DNA of 64,000 nt from Terriglobia bacterium (lineage in GTDB: Bacteria; Acidobacteriota; Terriglobia; Bryobacterales; Bryobacteraceae), in the NCBI GenBank assembly GCA_020073345.1, contig JAIQFI010000003.1, positions 1-64,000 of the forward strand, in the 5' to 3' direction. The notes beneath the pieces are model-generated. The model did no database searches. It was given only the letters and a program-made list of their open reading frames with translations, and was not told where the DNA came from. The number at the start of each line of letters is the position of its first letter. The first letter of the stretch is position 1. The position numbers and the translations under genes were made by a program. Positions 26,842 through 35,187 of the stretch are shown piece after piece.

Positions 26842-26884
26842 CTACGAAAACACGTAGTGTAGGGCAGCTTGAGGCCCGTGTCAA
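26842..26884 (-). promoter_or_regulatory. Promoter of the efflux operon with PadR-type operator
   Basis: On the minus strand TTGACA (26884-26879) and TACACT (26861-26856) are separated by exactly 17 bases, a near-consensus sigma-70 promoter. An inverted repeat CTACG-N6-CGTAG (26857-26842) begins at the end of the -10 box and covers the expected transcription start, ideally placed for repression by the PadR protein encoded next. Confidence 0.7.
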
Positions 26885-26910
26885 CGGGTACTGTGGAATC
26901 GAAAAGGGGG

Positions 26911-26937
26911 ATGGCGGAGAGACGGGATTCGAACCCT
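26911..26937 (-). repeat. Copy 1 of the tRNA-Ser 3' end (putative att site)
   Basis: 27 bases match the CCA/acceptor/T-arm end of tRNA-Ser at 35804 onward, with one single-base deletion, in the same orientation; includes GGGATTCGAACCC. The left-most copy of four; it abuts the promoter of the efflux operon and so marks the left boundary of the accretion zone. Confidence 0.75.
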
Positions 26938-27047
26938 ATCTTAGATCCACGTTCTTATTTCAACGAGATGCACGGTATACGGAAACTCTGATATCTTGTG
27001 GATCGGTCCTTGGAGTTAATTGTTCCGCCGAATGAGGCGCCCATGCT

Positions 27048-29771
27048 ATGAACTCCGATGAATGGAGCATCACAGACGGTACGGGGCAACAACGAAGAGC
27101 CTCGGGTACGCTGATTGGCTCCTATCGCCTTGAATCTCAGCTAGGCGAGGGCGGCATGGGCACGGTGTACCGCGCGCTGGATACGAAGCTGAACCGGCCC
27201 GTCGCGATCAAGTTTCTCTCGGACGATTTGGCCGATGTGGCAGCGCGTCGTCGGTTCCAGCGCGAGGCCCAGCTGGTCTCTTCATTGAACCATCCGCATA
27301 TTCTCACGGTCCACGATGTAGGGGAATTCGAAGGACGCCAATACCTGGTAACGGAATATGTCGACGGCGGGACGCTGAAGGATTGGGCGCAGCGTGAAAA
27401 GCGCGAGTGGCGGGATGTAGTTGAACTACTGGTGGGCGTCGCCGACGGCTTGGCGGCCGCGCATGATGCCGGGATTCTGCATCGCGACATCAAGCCCACC
27501 AATATTCTGATCACCAAGAGCGGCTATGCCAAGCTGTCGGATTTCGGTTTGGCGAAGCTGGCGGAACAGCCAGCTCGCGAGGACGGGTCGACGCGAACCC
27601 TAACCGACGAGCTCACCCGGAGGGGCGCAGTAGTCGGAACCATCGCGTACATGTCGCCCGAGCAGGCCTCAGGGAAAGCTTTGGACGCCCGCAGCGACGT
27701 TTTTTCGTTCGCTGTGGTGCTGTATCAGATGCTAACCGGCCGGCGGCCGTTCGAGGGTGCGACCGATTTGGAGACTCTACAGACGATCATCCACGGCTCG
27801 CTCCGGCCGCTGGGAGACGAGATCCCGGCGGGGGTTCGCGCCCTGGTGGAAAAGGCGTTGGTGAAGGACCCCGCTCAACGCTATCAGTCGATGCGCGAAA
27901 TGGTGACGGACCTGCGCCGCTTGCTGCGCCAAGACGCGGAGACGTCAGCGGAGCGCGCTCCCGCGTCCCCGCCGCATCCCGCGCAGCGATTCAAGTGGGC
28001 CGCGGCCGGGGCACTCATTGTGTTGGCGCTGGCTGTCGGCATCGGGTTCGCCGTGCTCCGATCGAAACCGGCCGCGCAGCTGGGGGCCGCGCAGTATACC
28101 CAGCTCACCAATTTCGATTCGGCGCTCGATCCCGCGCTCTCCCCGGACGGCCGCATGCTGGCTTTCGTCCGCGGCGTGGGGATCGGAGTCCAATCCACGG
28201 GCGATCCTACCGAGATTTACGTGAAGCTTCTGCCGGATGGAGATCCGGTGCAACTTACGCATGACGGCCTGCCCTACAAGGGCCGCCCGCGATTCTCACC
28301 CGACGGCGCACGCATTGCGTACTCGACCCTCGAAACCTCTGGTTTCAACACTTATGTGGTTCCCGTACTGGGAGGGCAGGAGCCGCGCCGCCTTCTCACC
28401 AACGGCATGGGCCTTAACTGGATCGATGAGAAGGACATCCTCTTTTCCTATATGACGGGCAAGGGAGTCACGATGGCCGTCGCGACTTCCACCGAGAGCC
28501 GCTCCAATGAGCGCACTGTGTTTGTTCAGGACGGCTACATGGATCATTACTCGTATCTGTCGCCGGACAGCAAGCAGCTTCTGCTGGCAGAAATGGGACC
28601 TACTAACTTGACGTGGGAGGCCTGCCGGGTGGCGCCGTTTGATGGTAGTTCGAAAGGCAGGAAGGTTGGCCCCGAGCCGGCACAATGTGTGAGCGCGGCC
28701 TGGTCTCCCGATGGGAAGTGGATGTATTTCTCCGCTGATACGGGCAGCGGGTTTCATATCTGGCGCCAGCGCTTCCCGGACGGAAAGCCGGAGCAGCTTA
28801 CCTCCGGCACTACGGAGGAAGAGGGGGTGTACGTCGCCCCCGACGGCCGCTCCCTGCTCTCATCCATCGGAACATTCCAGAACAAGATCTGGGTTCACGA
28901 CTCGCGCGGCGACCGGCAGGTTACTTCGGAGTCCTACAGCTTGCTTCCGACGTTTTCCGCCGACGGCACGAAATTGTATTACATCGCACGCACCGGCGGC
29001 GGGCTCCTGGCCGCATACGGCGGCCTGTGGCTGCTGGATGTGGAATCGGGACAACGCCAGCGGCTCCTCCCTGAGTTTCAGATGTGGCAGTACAGCATTT
29101 CTCGCGACGGAAAGCGCGTCGTCTTCGCCGCTCCGAAAGAAACGGGACGTCAGGGAGTCTGGCTGGCGGCGCTGGACGGCAGCTCAGCCCCACGCCAGTT
29201 CACGTCCGGTTTCAGCTCTTCAGCTTTCTTCAGTGCGGACGGCGACGTGTTTTATTCGACCATTGACAAGGACGCCAGAGACCTGGGTTCCGTGTATCGC
29301 GTGAAGGAAGACGGTAGCGAGTTACGAAAGGCGATTCCACAACCCGTGTATGTTCTCAACGGTGTTTCCCCGGACGGAAACAATTTAGCCGTCTCGGTAC
29401 CGGCTTCCACCATGGAAACTGGCAGTGGCGCGACGGAGTTGATTCCCTTGGATGGTGGTTCTCCCACGACGATATGTATCTGCGGCAACCGCGGTCCCGA
29501 CGCTCCACAGCCGGTGAGCTGGTCGCCAGATGGAAAACTGTTCTACATAAGTTTGGTGGGAGGGCAGACTGTCTATTCAGTTCCACTGCGCCCGGGCGAG
29601 GTTCTCCCGCCGCTTCCACCCGAAGGGATTCACTCGGCTGAGGAAGCGGCCAAGTTGCCGGGAGCGAAACTGCTCCCCGCTCCCGGAGAGTTTCCCGGAC
29701 CCGACCCGTCGGTCTACGCGTTCCCGAAATTTACATCTCAGCGCAACATCTATCGGGTTCCCGTGCCGTAG
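27048..29771 (+). CDS. Serine/threonine protein kinase with extracytoplasmic PD40 propeller (module 1 cargo)
   Basis: 907 residues. Cytoplasmic Hanks-type kinase at about 24-290: glycine loop LGEGGMGTVY (32-41), Lys55, HRDIKPTN with catalytic Asp147, DFG 165-167 and SPEQ. One membrane helix at about 317-337, then roughly 550 residues of WD40-like PD40/TolB-type repeats (LSPDGRMLAFVRG, FSPDGARIAYS, WSPDGKWMYFS). It likely senses an outside ligand and phosphorylates cytoplasmic targets. It is the sole gene between tRNA-Ser repeat copies 1 and 2, transcribed opposite to its neighbours. Confidence 0.9.
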   Translation: MNSDEWSITDGTGQQRRASGTLIGSYRLESQLGEGGMGTVYRALDTKLNRPVAIKFLSDDLADVAARRRFQREAQLVSSLNHPHILTVHDVGEFEGRQYLVTEYVDGGTLKDWAQREKREWRDVVELLVGVADGLAAAHDAGILHRDIKPTNILITKSGYAKLSDFGLAKLAEQPAREDGSTRTLTDELTRRGAVVGTIAYMSPEQASGKALDARSDVFSFAVVLYQMLTGRRPFEGATDLETLQTIIHGSLRPLGDEIPAGVRALVEKALVKDPAQRYQSMREMVTDLRRLLRQDAETSAERAPASPPHPAQRFKWAAAGALIVLALAVGIGFAVLRSKPAAQLGAAQYTQLTNFDSALDPALSPDGRMLAFVRGVGIGVQSTGDPTEIYVKLLPDGDPVQLTHDGLPYKGRPRFSPDGARIAYSTLETSGFNTYVVPVLGGQEPRRLLTNGMGLNWIDEKDILFSYMTGKGVTMAVATSTESRSNERTVFVQDGYMDHYSYLSPDSKQLLLAEMGPTNLTWEACRVAPFDGSSKGRKVGPEPAQCVSAAWSPDGKWMYFSADTGSGFHIWRQRFPDGKPEQLTSGTTEEEGVYVAPDGRSLLSSIGTFQNKIWVHDSRGDRQVTSESYSLLPTFSADGTKLYYIARTGGGLLAAYGGLWLLDVESGQRQRLLPEFQMWQYSISRDGKRVVFAAPKETGRQGVWLAALDGSSAPRQFTSGFSSSAFFSADGDVFYSTIDKDARDLGSVYRVKEDGSELRKAIPQPVYVLNGVSPDGNNLAVSVPASTMETGSGATELIPLDGGSPTTICICGNRGPDAPQPVSWSPDGKLFYISLVGGQTVYSVPLRPGEVLPPLPPEGIHSAEEAAKLPGAKLLPAPGEFPGPDPSVYAFPKFTSQRNIYRVPVP

Positions 29772-29842
29772 CCACCATAGGCGTACCCGTGTCAGGTCCC
29801 CAATCGACACCAGAAGTCAGCAAATACTGGATAAGAAAACGG

Positions 29843-29859
29843 TGGCGGAGAGACAGGGA
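29843..29859 (-). repeat. Copy 2 of the tRNA-Ser 3' end (putative att site)
   Basis: 17 bases are identical to the tRNA-Ser 3' terminus (TGGCGGAGAGACAGGGA), then a 3-base gap and GAACC again match. Same orientation as the tRNA. It separates the kinase module from the arsenic operon. A nearby segment at 29788-29811 (GTGTCAGGTCCCCAATCGAC region) loosely resembles, in reverse, the 34679 repeat. Confidence 0.65.
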
Positions 29860-29901
29860 GAACCGGCGACGCGGGGATTAGGCAGCCCCAGGTCGAGGGA
29901 T

Positions 29902-30360
29902 CTACTGGCCCCGCTTTTTGCTGTCATAAGTGCCTTCACCCAAAAACACCATTACGCGCGAATGGATTCGATCGCGCAATCGTCGGAAGGCGTGGAGACG
30001 TTCTTTGCCGACCTCGATGAAACTAGCTGGGTCTTCGAATGGCCAGTGGAGCCATTTCGTTTCCCCGGAGAAAACTGGACACTCTTCGCGCGCCTTGTCA
30101 CAAACAGTAATTATGAAATCGAATTGCTGCCCTTGAAACTCCGCTATCGGCTTGGACCGCTGCGTGGAGATGTCGACGCTGATCTCACGCATGACCGTCA
30201 CAGCTTCCGGACGGACAGCAGCCGGATGGGTGCCCGCCGAGAAGACCTCGTAAAAGTCACCAGCCTCGTGCCGAAGCAAGGCCTCGGCCATCTGACTCCG
30301 GGCCGAGTTGCCGGTGCAAATGATCAGCACTCGTTTCTTCTTCACAAGAGACTCTTTCAC
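29902..30360 (-). CDS. arsC: Arsenate reductase, LMW phosphatase type (second copy)
   Basis: 152 residues reducing arsenate to arsenite. The P-loop CTGNSAR (C15-R21) is the C-x5-R oxyanion site; further cysteines at 87 and 94 (VCDKAREECPVFSG) could form the redox relay of thioredoxin-coupled enzymes; catalytic acid Asp110 sits in HWPFEDPASF. Last gene of the ars operon, 9 bases after arsJ. It differs clearly from the first ArsC (separate lineage, not a recent duplicate). Confidence 0.88.
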   Translation of the reverse strand: MKESLVKKKRVLIICTGNSARSQMAEALLRHEAGDFYEVFSAGTHPAAVRPEAVTVMREISVDISTQRSKPIAEFQGQQFDFIITVCDKAREECPVFSGETKWLHWPFEDPASFIEVGKERLHAFRRLRDRIHSRVMVFLGEGTYDSKKRGQ

Positions 30361-30369
30361 GACGAGCGC

Positions 30370-31611
30370 TTATTCGCTGCTCCCGACGTGCGCGGATGCG
30401 AGCGATACGGCGCGCCCGCGGGGTAAGCTGAGCGACAAAACAGCCGCCGTGAGTACGAGTACAGCGGACCCCCAAAGACATCCTTGAAACCCGGCAAACT
30501 GGAATACAACGCCAGACAAAAGCGTTCCGAGAAGACGCCCGCAAGCGTTCGCCATGTAGTAGAACCCGACATTCAGCGCGACGCTATCCTCGTCGGTGTA
30601 GGCCAGTACCAGATAGGAATGGACCGCCGAGTTGATGGCGAAAACCGCTGCGAAGACGGCGAGGCCCACTATGAGTGCGACACCAGGATTGACACCGAGT
30701 CGCAGCGCGCCCGCCAAACCGATCGGCGCGAGAAGCAGCACGAACGCCCACCGGCAGGCAGCGGTGCCGTCAACCGTGCCTCCCTTGCCGAATACTCGGA
30801 GAATCTCCGGTACTCCCGCCTGGATGAAGCCGTAGCCAATGACCCAAAGCGCTAAGAACGCTCCAACCGCATAAAAGGACCATCCCAGTTGACTTAGGAA
30901 CACCGGCAGACCGACGACGAACCAGACATCCCGGGCCGCGAACAAGAACAGGCGTGCGGCGGAAAGCCAATTGATCTCGGAACTCTTTGAGAGGATCGAC
31001 GAGAATTTGACTTTCTTTTTGGAGCGTCCCAAGTCACCAGAGAGAGAAGCTGCGGTAGCAAGGAGTACCACAACCAGTGCACCAGCCATTCCAACCAAAG
31101 CGCCAACGAACCCGAATGCCGCGAGCAACGCCCCGCCGACGAAAAAGCCCACGCCTTTGAGCGCGTTCTTGGAACCCGTCAGACGCGCGACCCATTTGAA
31201 TAGTGTGCCGTCAGCACCGTCAGGCACGATGACCTTGATGGCACTCTTGGCGCTCATCTTGGTCAAGTCCTTCGCAATGCCGGACAGCGCCTGTGCCGCC
31301 ATCACGTAGGCCACCGAAACGATCTCGGGCCACTGCTGGTTAAGGAGCGCAAGCATGAGGAGCGCGATGATCTGCAACACGAGCCCGCCGTAGAGTGTGA
31401 CCTTCACGCCCGAGCGTGCCGCGATCCATCCGCCAAAGAGATTCGTTACGATCCCAAAGAACTCATAGAACAGGAAGAGGAACGCGATCGAAATGCTGTC
31501 GTAGCCAAGTTGGTAGAAGTGCAGGACAACCAGCATCCGGAGTGCGCCGTCGGTGATGGTGAAACCCCAATAGGCTCCCGTAACCAACGCGTAACTGCGA
31601 ATTCTGTTCAT
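30370..31611 (-). CDS. arsJ: ArsJ organoarsenical efflux permease (MFS)
   Basis: 413 residues, about 12 helices. The N-terminus YALVTGAYWGFTITDGALRMLVVLHFYQLGY and EFFGIVTNLFGGWIAARSG are the ArsJ fingerprint. Known role of the family: export of 1-arseno-3-phosphoglycerate made by a partner GAPDH, giving arsenate resistance without reduction. The partner gene ends 14 bases upstream, as in described arsJ clusters. Confidence 0.92.
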   Translation of the reverse strand: MNRIRSYALVTGAYWGFTITDGALRMLVVLHFYQLGYDSISIAFLFLFYEFFGIVTNLFGGWIAARSGVKVTLYGGLVLQIIALLMLALLNQQWPEIVSVAYVMAAQALSGIAKDLTKMSAKSAIKVIVPDGADGTLFKWVARLTGSKNALKGVGFFVGGALLAAFGFVGALVGMAGALVVVLLATAASLSGDLGRSKKKVKFSSILSKSSEINWLSAARLFLFAARDVWFVVGLPVFLSQLGWSFYAVGAFLALWVIGYGFIQAGVPEILRVFGKGGTVDGTAACRWAFVLLLAPIGLAGALRLGVNPGVALIVGLAVFAAVFAINSAVHSYLVLAYTDEDSVALNVGFYYMANACGRLLGTLLSGVVFQFAGFQGCLWGSAVLVLTAAVLSLSLPRGRAVSLASAHVGSSE

Positions 31612-31625
31612 TCAGAAACGGTAGA

Positions 31626-32663
31626 TCAGGCTGCGGTCGCCCGGCGTGGTAGCTGCGCTGCCACCTTTCGCGCGAGCTCGACCATGCGATTCACGTAGCC
31701 CCATTCGTTGTCGTACCAGGCGAGGATCTTCACTTGGGTTCCGTCGATAACCATCGTGGATGGCGCATCGATAATCGCTGAGTGTGGGTCGTTCAGGAAA
31801 TCGATGGAAACAAGTGGACGTGCCTCATACGCGAGAATGCCGCGAAGGGTTGTCTCGGCGGCCTGCTGGAAGAGCTGGTTCACTTCTGCAACACTGGTGG
31901 TCCTCTCCACCTCGAACACACAATCCGTCAGCGAAGCATTAAGCAGCGGCACGCGGATCGCGACGCCATTGAGTTTGCCTTGCAACTCGGGATAGATCAG
32001 TCCAATGGCGGTCGCAGAACCCGTGGTTGTGGGGATGAGCGACATCAGAGCTGACCGGGCGCGCCGTAGGTCTTTGTGAGGGAGATCGACAATCACCTGC
32101 GTGTTCGTCACGTCGTGCACGGTGGTGATCACGCCGTGTCGAATCCCGATTCCTTCGTGTATAACCTTCACCACAGGAGCCAGACAATTGGTAGTGCACG
32201 ACGCCGCAGTAATAATGTGATGGTCAGCAGGTGAGTAGAGCCCGTCGTTCACGCCCATGACGATGTTCAGCACGCCCTGTTTTACCGGCGCGGCAACGAT
32301 CACTTTACGCACCCCGCGTTCGAAGAACGGCTGGAGCGCGTCAAGCGTCAACAGTTTTCCGGAACACTCCAGCACGATATCGACGTTGCTGCTTTCCCAG
32401 GGAACGTCATTCGGCTTTGACTCAGCGGTGAACTTGATCGAACGCCCTTCGACGGTCAGCTCGTCTTCCACGGCCTTCATCGGCTTTGACCAACGCCCAT
32501 GCACACTATCGAATTCCAACAGATGCGCGGCGGTCGCCGATCCTGCCTTAATTTCATTGATGTGTACCACCCCCACATCGGTGCAATCCCACGCGGCGCG
32601 AAACGCAAGTCGACCCATCCGGCCAAATCCGTTAATTCCAATACGAATCATCTGTTGTGTCAT
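31626..32663 (-). CDS. ArsJ-associated glyceraldehyde-3-phosphate dehydrogenase
   Basis: 345 residues. NAD site [15 protein letters not shown], catalytic [10 protein letters not shown] (Cys156) and [15 protein letters not shown] confirm [30 protein letters not shown] is typical of the arsenic-cluster subclass rather than housekeeping Gap (expected LLKYDSTHG). With arsenate in place of phosphate it makes 1-arseno-3-phosphoglycerate for ArsJ. Two starts are possible (32663 and 32651); AAGGA directly abuts the first. Confidence 0.9.
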   Translation of the reverse strand: MTQQMIRIGINGFGRMGRLAFRAAWDCTDVGVVHINEIKAGSATAAHLLEFDSVHGRWSKPMKAVEDELTVEGRSIKFTAESKPNDVPWESSNVDIVLECSGKLLTLDALQPFFERGVRKVIVAAPVKQGVLNIVMGVNDGLYSPADHHIITAASCTTNCLAPVVKVIHEGIGIRHGVITTVHDVTNTQVIVDLPHKDLRRARSALMSLIPTTTGSATAIGLIYPELQGKLNGVAIRVPLLNASLTDCVFEVERTTSVAEVNQLFQQAAETTLRGILAYEARPLVSIDFLNDPHSAIIDAPSTMVIDGTQVKILAWYDNEWGYVNRMVELARKVAAQLPRRATAA

Positions 32664-32721
32664 TCCTTCGGGGATTGTTTTCAGCGTGGAAACAGGAGTC
32701 GTGGGCTCAGGCGTAGGAGCC

Positions 32722-33579
32722 TTAGCTACAGCAGGTCGGACCGCAGCACGCCTCTCGCGAACCGGTGATGGACGACGGTTTTTCAGCGCGGATAAAGGCG
32801 CTTATGAACCTTCCTTCTACTTGCTTACTGATGGCGTCCACGTCGATGCCTTTACCGGAAAGGAAGTGCCGAGCATCGTCTATGCTATAGACTCGCGTCG
32901 GTTCGATCTGGATGGATGCAAAACCCGCTGCAGTCAATTTCTTGACGTAGTCCGTTTCTTCGAGGGCGCCCGCAATGCACCCGACCCACAATTCCATGTT
33001 ATGGCGAATTTGCTCCGGGACATCGCCGCGTACGACCACATCGGAAACCGCCAGGCGGCCTCCCGGCTTGAGCACACGCAACGCCTCACGGAACACGCTG
33101 TCTTTGTCCGCAGAAAGGTTGATCACACAGTTTGAAATAATGACGTCGACGGAGTTATCCGGAAGCGGGATGTGTTCGATGTCGCCCTTGAGAAACGCCA
33201 CATTCTGCACCCCAGCCTTGCGCTGGTTTTCCCGTGCAAGCGTCAACATTTCATCGGTCATATCCAAACCGTACGCCTTGCCCGTCGGCCCGACGCGCTT
33301 CGCCGACAGCAACACGTCGATACCGCCGCCAGAACCAAGATCAAGCACGGTTTCGCCGGACTTCAACTGAGCCAGGGCCGTGGGATTCCCGCACCCGAGA
33401 GACGCAAGGACGGCCTCTGCCGGAATCTCAGTTGTTTGGCTCGCGTCATAGAGTCGGGATGTGATCGGATCGACGCTCCCGAGTGAGCTTGGGGACGAGC
33501 CGCAGCAGGAACTGCCGCCGGATTGGGCGCGGAGCGCCGCCGCACCGTATTTCTCTCGAACTGTTTCCTTTACGTCCAT
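32722..33579 (-). CDS. arsM: Arsenite S-adenosylmethionine methyltransferase
   Basis: 285 residues from ATG 33579. SAM motif [15 protein letters not shown] (78-91). The three conserved arsenite-binding cysteines are in place: C63 (LGCGNP), C151 (SNCVINLS) and C201 ([10 protein letters not shown]). An additional N-terminal CC (25-26) and C-terminal cysteine clusters (ACCGPTCC) may help bind As(III). It converts arsenite to methylated, volatile arsenic. It overlaps the arsC stop by 10 bases. Confidence 0.93.
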   Translation of the reverse strand: MDVKETVREKYGAAALRAQSGGSSCCGSSPSSLGSVDPITSRLYDASQTTEIPAEAVLASLGCGNPTALAQLKSGETVLDLGSGGGIDVLLSAKRVGPTGKAYGLDMTDEMLTLARENQRKAGVQNVAFLKGDIEHIPLPDNSVDVIISNCVINLSADKDSVFREALRVLKPGGRLAVSDVVVRGDVPEQIRHNMELWVGCIAGALEETDYVKKLTAAGFASIQIEPTRVYSIDDARHFLSGKGIDVDAISKQVEGRFISAFIRAEKPSSITGSREACCGPTCCS

Positions 33580-34031
33580 GCTGATTTCCCTTTCCCTGAC
33601 TTGGTGTGATGGTGTTCTTTCACAAACTCGCCGACGTGACGGCGAATCGCATCGCGAGCATGGCGCACTGCGACGCCATGATCGATACCCTCTGTTTCCA
33701 ACGCGAGCGGGCTTTCGATCGACCATTTCTGTCGCCAGATGGCGCCAGGGAACACTGGGCACGCCCCTTCCTGGTCCCGATCGCACAGCGTGATGACGTA
33801 GTGAAAGCGTTGGCGGAGGTATGGATCAACCACCTTGGTTTGGGCCGAGGAGATGTCGATGCCGACCTCCCGCATCGCACTTACCGCTTCCGGGTCCAAG
33901 CGACCGGCTTTTGCTCCGGCGCTCACGATCTCAATCTCATCGCCAACCAACTCGCGAAGAAATGCCTCCGCCATCTGAGTACGGCAGGAGTTCTCCGTGC
34001 AGAGAAACAAGACTTTCGGTCTAATCGCCAT
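33570..34031 (-). CDS. arsC: Arsenate reductase, LMW phosphatase/thioredoxin type (first copy)
   Basis: 153 residues. P-loop CTENSCR (C11-R17, with C16 inside it) plus C83 and C91 (LCDRDQEGACPVFPG) match the thioredoxin-coupled class. Oddity: where the general-acid Asp-Pro is expected (as EDPAS in the second copy) this protein has SIESPLAL, so the Asp appears replaced by Ser. Second gene of the operon, 12 bases after arsR. Confidence 0.85.
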   Translation of the reverse strand: MAIRPKVLFLCTENSCRTQMAEAFLRELVGDEIEIVSAGAKAGRLDPEAVSAMREVGIDISSAQTKVVDPYLRQRFHYVITLCDRDQEGACPVFPGAIWRQKWSIESPLALETEGIDHGVAVRHARDAIRRHVGEFVKEHHHTKSGKGKSAWT

Positions 34032-34043
34032 CGCTTCGTTCTC

Positions 34044-34406
34044 CTATCTACAAAGTTGCGTGATCTTGGCCGGTTTGATGGCCTTGTTGCGGGTACAGCA
34101 CTCGGCGTACAGAAACCCGAGCAACTCCTCCAGCGCGGTCGTATTTGCGGTGTACCGGAGAAACGTGCTTTCCCGCCGCACCGCAATGAGATCTTCGTGC
34201 TTGAGTTTTTCTAAGTGATGCGACAACGTGGAGGGTGCAATCCCCAACTCATTCTGAATCTCGCCGACTACCAGTCCTTCGGGATGCGCGGCGAGGAGCA
34301 CGCGCAAAATGCGCAAACGCGGCTCCGCCCCCAGAGCGGCAAACATATCCGCATAAGTTGCCGTCCGGTCGGTTTCGGGCGCAAGTTGCAATCGTGACGG
34401 TTCCAT
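34044..34406 (-). CDS. arsR: ArsR-family arsenic-responsive repressor
   Basis: 120 residues: winged helix PRLRILRVLLAAHPEGLVVGEIQNELGIAPSTLSHHLEKLKHEDLIAVRR. Candidate As(III) ligands are Cys103-Cys104 and Cys119 near the C-terminus, an arrangement like the Acidithiobacillus-type ArsR rather than the classical CVC helix. First gene of the operon; ATG 34406 coincides with the predicted transcription start, so its mRNA may be leaderless. An internal Met at residue 21 is the alternative start. Confidence 0.88.
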   Translation of the reverse strand: MEPSRLQLAPETDRTATYADMFAALGAEPRLRILRVLLAAHPEGLVVGEIQNELGIAPSTLSHHLEKLKHEDLIAVRRESTFLRYTANTTALEELLGFLYAECCTRNKAIKPAKITQLCR

Positions 34407-34408
34407 AG

Positions 34409-34440
34409 TTCCAGCATACTGGAAGTATCAAATCAGTCAA
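34409..34440 (-). promoter_or_regulatory. ars operon promoter and ArsR operator
   Basis: Minus strand: TTGACT (34440-34435), 16-base spacer, TATGCT (34418-34413). The perfect inverted repeat TTCCAG-TATG-CTGGAA (34424-34409) spans the -10 box, the expected place for ArsR blocking. The start codon of arsR begins 6 bases after the -10. The 140 bases further upstream, to 34581, hold nothing I recognise. Confidence 0.7.
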
Positions 34441-34581
34441 GCGATTTGCGAAACGTTTCCAAGATTCGCGTACGGATACGCGGTGATGCTGGTCCTCTCG
34501 AACCAGCCCTTGGGTTCTGCTGGCACCGCTTAGAGAGGGGTTAAATAGACACCAAGGCTTGTAACTGATTGATTCTAAAGC

Positions 34582-34603
34582 ATGGCGGAGAGACAGGGAT
34601 TCG
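34582..34603 (-). repeat. Copy 3 of the tRNA-Ser 3' end (putative att site)
   Basis: 22 bases identical to the tRNA-Ser 3' end (35804-35825), including GGCGGAGAGACAGGGATTCG, same orientation. It is preceded by TTGATTCTAAAG; a similar TTGATTCTAAAA occurs 60 bases further on. It separates the arsenic operon from module 3. Confidence 0.78.
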
Positions 34604-34678
34604 GAGCTATGCCGCCCGCTGATTCCGCGTAAGTTATTGATTCTAAAATACGCAGCATACTCCCAATAATCAGCTTCG

Positions 34679-34712
34679 CGGGTTTCTTGGTACAAAATCG
34701 GGGACAGGTCAC
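34679..34712 (+). repeat. Direct repeat A inside module 3
   Basis: 34 bases containing GGTTTCTTGGTACAAAATCG match 35728-35759 with two 1-base gaps and two substitutions. Together the pair lies just inside both tRNA-Ser repeat ends of module 3, so it may be a subterminal element, for example a recombination-accessory site. Confidence 0.6.
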
Positions 34713-34855
34713 CAGTGGATCTCGCCGCGAACGATGGCAACGAGAAGGTAGATGAAACCGATCAATCCTGCGATCTCCAGGAGGAGAAGTTTTATGGAAA
34801 GGATCGCGTGATGAACTTGGCGGATGGATATCCCTCGGCGGTGGCTTGTCTGCAC
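34709..34855 (-). CDS. Possible 48-residue single-helix membrane peptide
   Basis: From GTG 34855 (GGAG 6 bases upstream) a short frame gives a basic N-terminus and then LLLLEIAGLIGFIYLLVAIV, a convincing membrane helix, ending GEIHW. It runs opposite to the hypothetical gene at 34811, and only one of the two may be real. No family recognised. Confidence 0.3.
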   Translation of the reverse strand: MQTSHRRGISIRQVHHAILSIKLLLLEIAGLIGFIYLLVAIVRGEIHW

Positions 34856-35113
34856 GAAAAACTCCGTGATCCCGGGGGAGAGGACTCCATCGTATCACAA
34901 AGAGTGGTGGAAATGTTTTTTCGTGATATTCTGGTGCCGGTGGTCACGCCGGAACTCATCGCCGCAATCCAGGTGTTCGGTGCGACGCTCTCGTTCGTGA
35001 GCATCTGCCTCGGCCTGACGAAGACGCTCGTTGACGTGGGCGTTTTTAAAAAAGCTCTGCCCGTGCTAAAGTCAGCACACCCCCATTCCTTCACCCTTTT
35101 TAAAAAACTCTAA
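34811..35113 (+). CDS. Hypothetical protein, module 3
   Basis: 100 residues from ATG 34811 with AAGGA 7 bases upstream. A 5-codon frame with a strong GGAGGAG site (ATG 34794) ends TGATG on this start, suggesting coupled initiation. The sequence has one hydrophobic segment (PELIAAIQVFGATLSFVSICLG). No family recognised. The frame extends upstream to 34715 without support. A long hairpin follows the stop immediately. Confidence 0.4.
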   Translation: MNLADGYPSAVACLHEKLRDPGGEDSIVSQRVVEMFFRDILVPVVTPELIAAIQVFGATLSFVSICLGLTKTLVDVGVFKKALPVLKSAHPHSFTLFKKL

Positions 35114-35114
35114 A

Positions 35115-35153
35115 AAATGTGAGCGTTTGCTCTCAGAGCAAAGGGTCACATTT
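35115..35153. terminator. Long interrupted inverted repeat, probable terminator
   Basis: AAATGTGA-GCG-TTTGCTCT-C-AGAGCAAA-GGG-TCACATTT: two perfect 8-bp stems separated by a 3/3 internal loop with a 1-base apex, so effectively a 39-base near-palindrome. It starts two bases after the stop of the 34811 gene and lies in AT-rich DNA. It could end transcription from either side; the symmetry also allows a protein-binding site. Confidence 0.55.
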
Positions 35154-35187
35154 CATTTCGATCGGAAGATAACCACCATCGAAGAGA

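Noticed and set aside
29788-29811. Possible REP/RAYT-like repeat near copy 2 of the tRNA-Ser end
   Set aside because: Only about 70 percent match to the 34679 element in reverse; too weak to call on its own.
34715-34810. N-terminal extension of the module 3 hypothetical protein
   Set aside because: No ribosome site at 34715, while ATG 34811 has AAGGA at good spacing and a coupled upstream minicistron.
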